A DNA stretch of 64,000 bases, from positions 908,621 to 972,620 of the forward strand of contig VYZB01000341.1 of assembly GCA_013397455.1 (NCBI GenBank). The letters are read 5' to 3'. This DNA comes from Crotophaga sulcirostris. Its lineage: Eukaryota; Chordata; Aves; Cuculiformes; Crotophagidae. The notes beneath the pieces were generated by a model. That model worked only from the letters and a program-made list of their open reading frames with translations, had not been told where the DNA came from and ran no database searches. The position numbers were made by a program, and so were the translations under genes. Shown here in pieces: positions 61,501 to 64,000 of the stretch (positions within the stretch are counted from its first letter, which is position 1; each line of letters begins with the position of its first letter).

Positions 61501-61861
61501 TGGGATGAGAATGACATGAATTAAGACCAAGCTGTGAGTGAATCTTGCTGCTGTTTGTTTTGAAAACTTCACACAGTCCTGGAAGTCTGCAAGCAGAAGC
61601 ACTTGGCCAAATGACAAAAGGGCTGAACTAGTCTAGGCAGCTATCATCTCCCCTTGAGCCCCAGAGCAACCACACAGCAGAGGAGTGTGGCCAGCATCAG
61701 CATGTGGGACCAGTGGTCCTTACCTGGTGTCGATAGTTGTACCAGCCATTCGAACCTGCCACAATCACCACCCAGTGTTTTCCTCCATCTTCTGGTTCTT
61801 CCATGGGAAACGTGCTGATGCCCAGAGCACAGCCCAGCAGCACGATTGCTTTCAATATCAT
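43495..61861 (-). CDS. LGMN: LGMN, legumain / asparaginyl endopeptidase (complete, 13 coding exons)
   Basis: Joined on the - strand: 61861-61724, 54202-54105, 53279-53198, 52696-52611, 50831-50756, 50271-50209, 49528-49462, 47888-47770, 47112-47023, 46380-46183, 45216-45046, 44370-44303, 43534-43495. Total 1296 nt, 431 residues plus TGA; human LGMN is 433. It is a clan CD cysteine protease (C13) that cleaves after Asn in acidic lysosomes. Seen: hydrophobic signal peptide (1-17), Asn42 and Arg44, RGD at 118-120, TDHG with His148, EACESGS with Cys189, sequons at Asn91, 167, 263 and 272, and Asn322-Asp323, the counterpart of human activation site Asn323. The C-terminal prodomain ends LGH. The start has a purine at -3. 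No frameshift or missing key residue was found. Confidence 0.97.
43535..45045 (-). other. LGMN: LGMN introns around exon 12
   Basis: Two short introns (43535-44302 and 44371-45045) flank the 44303-44370 exon. No repeats or other genes recognised in either. Confidence 0.8.
44303..44370 (-). CDS. LGMN: LGMN coding exon 12: prodomain
   Basis: 68 nt reading [20 protein letters not shown] then ID, ending in phase 2 (AG). Acceptor GTTTATTCCAG, donor GTAATG. It corresponds to the human YEYALRHLYVLVNLCE segment. Confidence 0.94.
45046..45216 (-). CDS. LGMN: LGMN coding exon 11: C-terminal prodomain
   Basis: 171 nt, 57 codons: [57 protein letters not shown]. This is the helical legumain stabilisation and activity modulation prodomain, with its paired cysteines. 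Acceptor TTTTACGTGCAG, donor GTAAGT. Confidence 0.95.
45530..45908 (-). mobile_element. CR1 LINE fragment in LGMN intron
   Basis: On the + strand it starts 'gaatcacagaacagtcaggg', 'ttggaagggacctctggaga', the reverse complement of the CR1 3' end. It continues with 'gggcagcctgttcaagttct' and 'tcaggtcccctctcagtctt'. It is in the same orientation as LGMN and fills about 40% of the 966-base intron between exons 10 and 11. The 175-codon open frame at 45544-46071 is this element. Confidence 0.95.
46183..46380 (-). CDS. LGMN: LGMN coding exon 10: end of protease domain and activation peptide
   Basis: 198 nt, 66 codons: [50 protein letters not shown], then [16 protein letters not shown]. Asn322-Asp323, Asp302 and Asp308 correspond to human Asn323, Asp303 and Asp309, the known maturation cleavage sites. 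The one-residue offset comes from a shorter KAIPIS segment. Acceptor AACCTTCAG, donor GTAAGC. Confidence 0.95.
47023..47112 (-). CDS. LGMN: LGMN coding exon 9
   Basis: 90 nt, phase 0, reading [20 protein letters not shown] then [10 protein letters not shown]. It contains the Asn263 sequon (NTS) and the Asn of the Asn272 sequon, completed by Ser in the next exon. Acceptor TTTCATGCAG, donor GTAAGT. Confidence 0.95.
47770..47888 (-). CDS. LGMN: LGMN coding exon 8: substrate pocket loop
   Basis: 119 nt. G plus TT gives Val, then [39 protein letters not shown]. The SSYACYYD...[10 protein letters not shown] stretch is highly conserved in animal legumains and lines the S1 pocket. Acceptor TTGTCTACAG, donor GTAAGT. 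Confidence 0.96.
49462..49528 (-). CDS. LGMN: LGMN coding exon 7: catalytic cysteine
   Basis: 67 nt reading [20 protein letters not shown] then IN, ending in phase 1 (G). The nucleophile Cys computes to residue 189, as in human. Acceptor ATCTTATAG, donor GTGAGC. The exon's initial ATG is an internal methionine. Confidence 0.96.
50209..50271 (-). CDS. LGMN: LGMN coding exon 6
   Basis: 63 nt, phase 0 at both ends, reading [20 protein letters not shown] then K. NKT is the Asn167 glycosylation sequon. Acceptor GTTTTACAG, donor GTAAAC. Confidence 0.95.
50756..50831 (-). CDS. LGMN: LGMN coding exon 5: catalytic histidine
   Basis: 76 nt. The carried AG plus T gives Ser, followed by [20 protein letters not shown] then FPDDD. 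The TDHG histidine computes to residue 148, identical to the human numbering, preceded by Asp147. Acceptor CATTACAG, donor GTAAGC. Confidence 0.96.
52611..52696 (-). CDS. LGMN: LGMN coding exon 4: RGD motif
   Basis: 86 nt reading [20 protein letters not shown] then VGSGKVLK, ending in phase 2 (AG). RGD falls at residues 118-120, as in human legumain. Acceptor ATCCTTAG, donor GTAAGAG. Confidence 0.95.
53198..53279 (-). CDS. LGMN: LGMN coding exon 3
   Basis: Acceptor TTAACTTTCAG, donor GTAAGG. The carried GA plus A gives Glu, followed by [20 protein letters not shown] and PKDYTKE. NGT supplies the first N-glycosylation sequon (Asn91). Confidence 0.95.
54105..54202 (-). CDS. LGMN: LGMN coding exon 2
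   Basis: 98 nt between acceptor AATTTTAG and donor GTAAGT. It reads [20 protein letters not shown] then [12 protein letters not shown] and ends in phase 2 (GA). HAYQI and GIPDEQI are typical of C13 legumains. Confidence 0.95.
54203..61723 (-). other. LGMN: LGMN first coding intron, 7.5 kb
   Basis: Separates the signal-peptide exon from the rest. The sequence is AT-rich and appears unique; I saw no CR1 or coding exon in it. Short open frames (for example + 57254-57598 and - 58784-59101) have no recognisable homology. Confidence 0.75.
61724..61861 (-). CDS. LGMN: LGMN coding exon 1: signal peptide and first active-site residues
   Basis: The ATG is at 61861-61859 and the donor GTAAGG begins at 61723. 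46 codons: [46 protein letters not shown]. The first 17 or so residues form a signal peptide, and SNGWYNYRH carries the pocket residues Asn42 and Arg44. A possible acceptor just upstream ends at 61871 (ACATAG), leaving a 9-nt 5' UTR in this exon, so a separate non-coding first exon is likely further right. Confidence 0.96.
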
Positions 61862-61870
61862 CTCTCTTCT

Positions 61871-63944
61871 CTATGTACTCCACAAATGGAAGAAAAAACA
61901 AAACCCTAATGAATAAGTTAGAGAGAAGCAGATAAGAGGACATCAGTCAAAAAGAAACCAAATATCAGTAGTATCACAACCAGATGCCTTCCTTGCTTCT
62001 GGGCTTTTTTGTATGTTTTACAGACCATTCAGCTCACAGTACAATTACTGGTCATATCGTCGTTTAGCACCAAGCTGCTACGAGCTACAACAATTTTCTG
62101 TCAGCTTTCAAATCTGACTGAAAGCAATTCTGAATAGGACAACCAAGTCTTTCAGCTCCTGCTGGTTTTGTTCTTCAATAGCTGGTAATGAATAAGCCTC
62201 AAATACAGAGCAAGCCTCACTATCAAGTATCTCACAGATAGAACTTTTCCAGATTAATAGCATTCTCTTGCTCAGTGCTTATGCAGTTGACTGGTTTCCA
62301 CTCATTTGCATTATTATTGAGTCAAATCCCAGGTGCTGCAGGCACAAGGAGGCCTAGATATGGAGAACTGCTTGGGAGCTGGAAGGTCAGAGTGTCACAA
62401 AAGCTCTCTGTGCCCACAAAGCCAGAGAGGGTGGAGAGAAGCCCCATCGCTGTTCTGCACAAGAGACTGCCCTGAGTGCTGGGGGAAGTGCAGACTGCAA
62501 GAGCCTCATGCTATTTGTGCAACCTGTAATGCTAGTGGAGAGCAAATGTGAGCCAGTACCACATAAAAGAGCAGCACTTTTGTCTCTTTTGCGCAACAGT
62601 TAAGTGTTTGCACAAGGAGCACAGCAAAAGAATCAGCTCTGAGCCTGTAGACATGAAATTCAGAAAAGCAGAGGCAGGGAGGATGTTTTAGCCCATGCAG
62701 AAATGGCTCTTGCTGCTTTCTTGAGAGGACTAGAAGTAGTGTCCCCACTAGTGATCTTCCAGAGCTCCTTCATTGTCCAATAAAATATTTGCTATAAAAG
62801 CAAACAATCTGGTCATATCTAAGCAAAGGCTTGGTTTGGGTCTGGTTGCTTAGGGTGGTGGTGTTGGTGTGTATATTGGTCACCATTTCAGGTCTGCTGC
62901 ACCCAATGTGTCCTTGCAACACCATGCAATAGAGACACAATGAGCTTCAGAAAAAATTCACTACAGAGTGCAAAGTCCTGAATGGGAAACAGTTTGATGG
63001 GACTGTCTTTCTGGATGAGTTCACAGACTGGCCTATACAAACATGGATCAGTAGCTCTCTGGACCTCAGCCAGTACCTCTGAAAGCCCAGGGCCACATCC
63101 AGAAGTAAGCTATCAAGTCCCTCAGGCAGTGCCTCCATGAGGAGCTCAACAGTCTCCCAGGCCCTACATGGATATTCACATCCTCAGATTTCTCACCTCT
63201 GCTGAAATAAAGTTGTGAATAATGCAGAAGGCCCAGGGAAGGAAAAAAATACGCAAAACAACAAAACAAAACCCAAATAAACATCCAAACACCAAGAAGC
63301 ATTTGCACTGTATTAGAAAACCATGTGTTTTGTCATGGGTTATTTAGAAAAGAAAAAAACTCTTCTATACTAATTAATGACATTAATTCCCCTTATCTGT
63401 ATTTTCCTATAGTATAAGTAAATCAAACTAACAGAAAGAAATGGAAAACAACTAGACATACCACAATGCACTATCAAGCCATGATTAATAAATGTTCAGT
63501 TCCCCACGGTTCTCTGAGCAGCATTTAAAATAGCTTTAACCATTAAACACGTGCAGTGGGAATAGGTCTTTCCTTGCTGGTTTCTAACTACTACAAACAA
63601 AGAAAAACAAACAAAAAAAACCCCTGTGTTTGTTTGTTTTAAAGAAAACCTTTGAGTGCTGAGGCAAACAAATTAAAAGTTTGTGTTCAGAGCTGTGTTG
63701 AATGAGTTCCTGACCTACTGAAAGTTCCCCTCACGTGCTATGTCTTCAAGCCATATTAGAAGACAAACAAGCTCAGCTGACCAGCTTACCCCAGGCACAT
63801 AAAAAGCCTTTTTCTAAAAGCAAGGAATCACAGATCTGTCACACATGATCCTAAGTGCATACAGAGTGAAACTGCATAGAAGAACTGAGAGTTCACTACA
63901 AGATCATTTTAGAGCTTTGATGACCCCCCCCAAAACACAAGATG
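61871..63944 (-). other. LGMN: LGMN upstream flank or 5' UTR intron
   Basis: Nothing coding was recognised. There is no CpG-rich promoter-like stretch, which suggests the transcription start lies beyond the window or in a CpG-poor promoter here. Pyrimidines before 61871 on the - strand (TTTTTTCTTCC) suit a splice acceptor, supporting an upstream non-coding exon. Confidence 0.55.
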
Positions 63945-64000
63945 ATTTCACAGTATCACAAGGTTGGAAGGGACCTCTGAGATCATCAAGTCCAACCTAT
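63945..64000 (-). mobile_element. CR1 3' end running off the window
   Basis: 'tttcacagtatcacaaggtt' then 'ggaagggacctctgagatca' and 'tcaagtccaacct' is the reverse complement of a CR1 terminus with a GATACTGTG tail. The rest lies past base 64000. Confidence 0.92.

Noticed and set aside
61644..61943. 99-codon - strand open frame starting upstream of the LGMN ATG
   Set aside because: It overlaps the signal-peptide exon in another frame; the LGMN frame gives the known N-terminus.
61871..64000. Search for a LGMN promoter or CpG island
   Set aside because: No CpG-dense stretch, clear TATA context or transcript start signal could be supported.

Overview
The window is vertebrate nuclear DNA, almost certainly from a bird. 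The evidence is multi-exon genes with GT-AG introns of modest size, few interspersed repeats, and CR1-type LINE fragments as the only recognisable transposons. The species cannot be fixed from the sequence alone.

Two convergent protein-coding genes fill the window. On the + strand, the last eight coding exons of RIN3 (Ras and Rab interactor 3) run from 1421 to the stop at 37532. They encode 891 residues in continuous splice phase: the SH2 domain from its FLVR strand onward, a proline-rich middle, the RIN-homology region, the VPS9 Rab-GEF domain and the C-terminal Ras-association-like domain. The N-terminus lies left of base 1. On the - strand, a complete coding set of LGMN (legumain, asparaginyl endopeptidase) is present as thirteen coding exons from the ATG at 61861 to the TGA at 43495 (431 residues). 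It has a signal peptide, the catalytic His148 and Cys189, the Asn42/Arg44 pocket residues, an RGD motif, four N-glycosylation sequons and the C-terminal prodomain. Its promoter and any first non-coding exon probably lie beyond 61.9 kb or outside the window.

Layout: 1-37.5 kb is RIN3 exons and introns. About 37.5-38.4 kb is its probable 3' UTR. About 38.4-42.8 kb is the intergenic gap between the two 3' ends, with a GC-rich block at 39.2-40.3 kb that I cannot identify. From 42.8 to 61.9 kb is LGMN, and 61.9-64 kb is its upstream flank. RIN3 next to LGMN matches the human 14q32.12 neighbourhood, so this is conserved synteny. Both products act in the endolysosomal pathway: RIN3 activates Rab5-family GTPases on early endosomes, and legumain is a lysosomal protease. 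The pairing is positional, and nothing in the sequence shows co-regulation.

Other content is CR1 fragments on both strands, several simple or tandem repeats, and one pair of nearly identical 66-bp segments in two neighbouring RIN3 introns. I found no CRISPR array, tRNA, rRNA, bacterial-type gene or clearly novel system.
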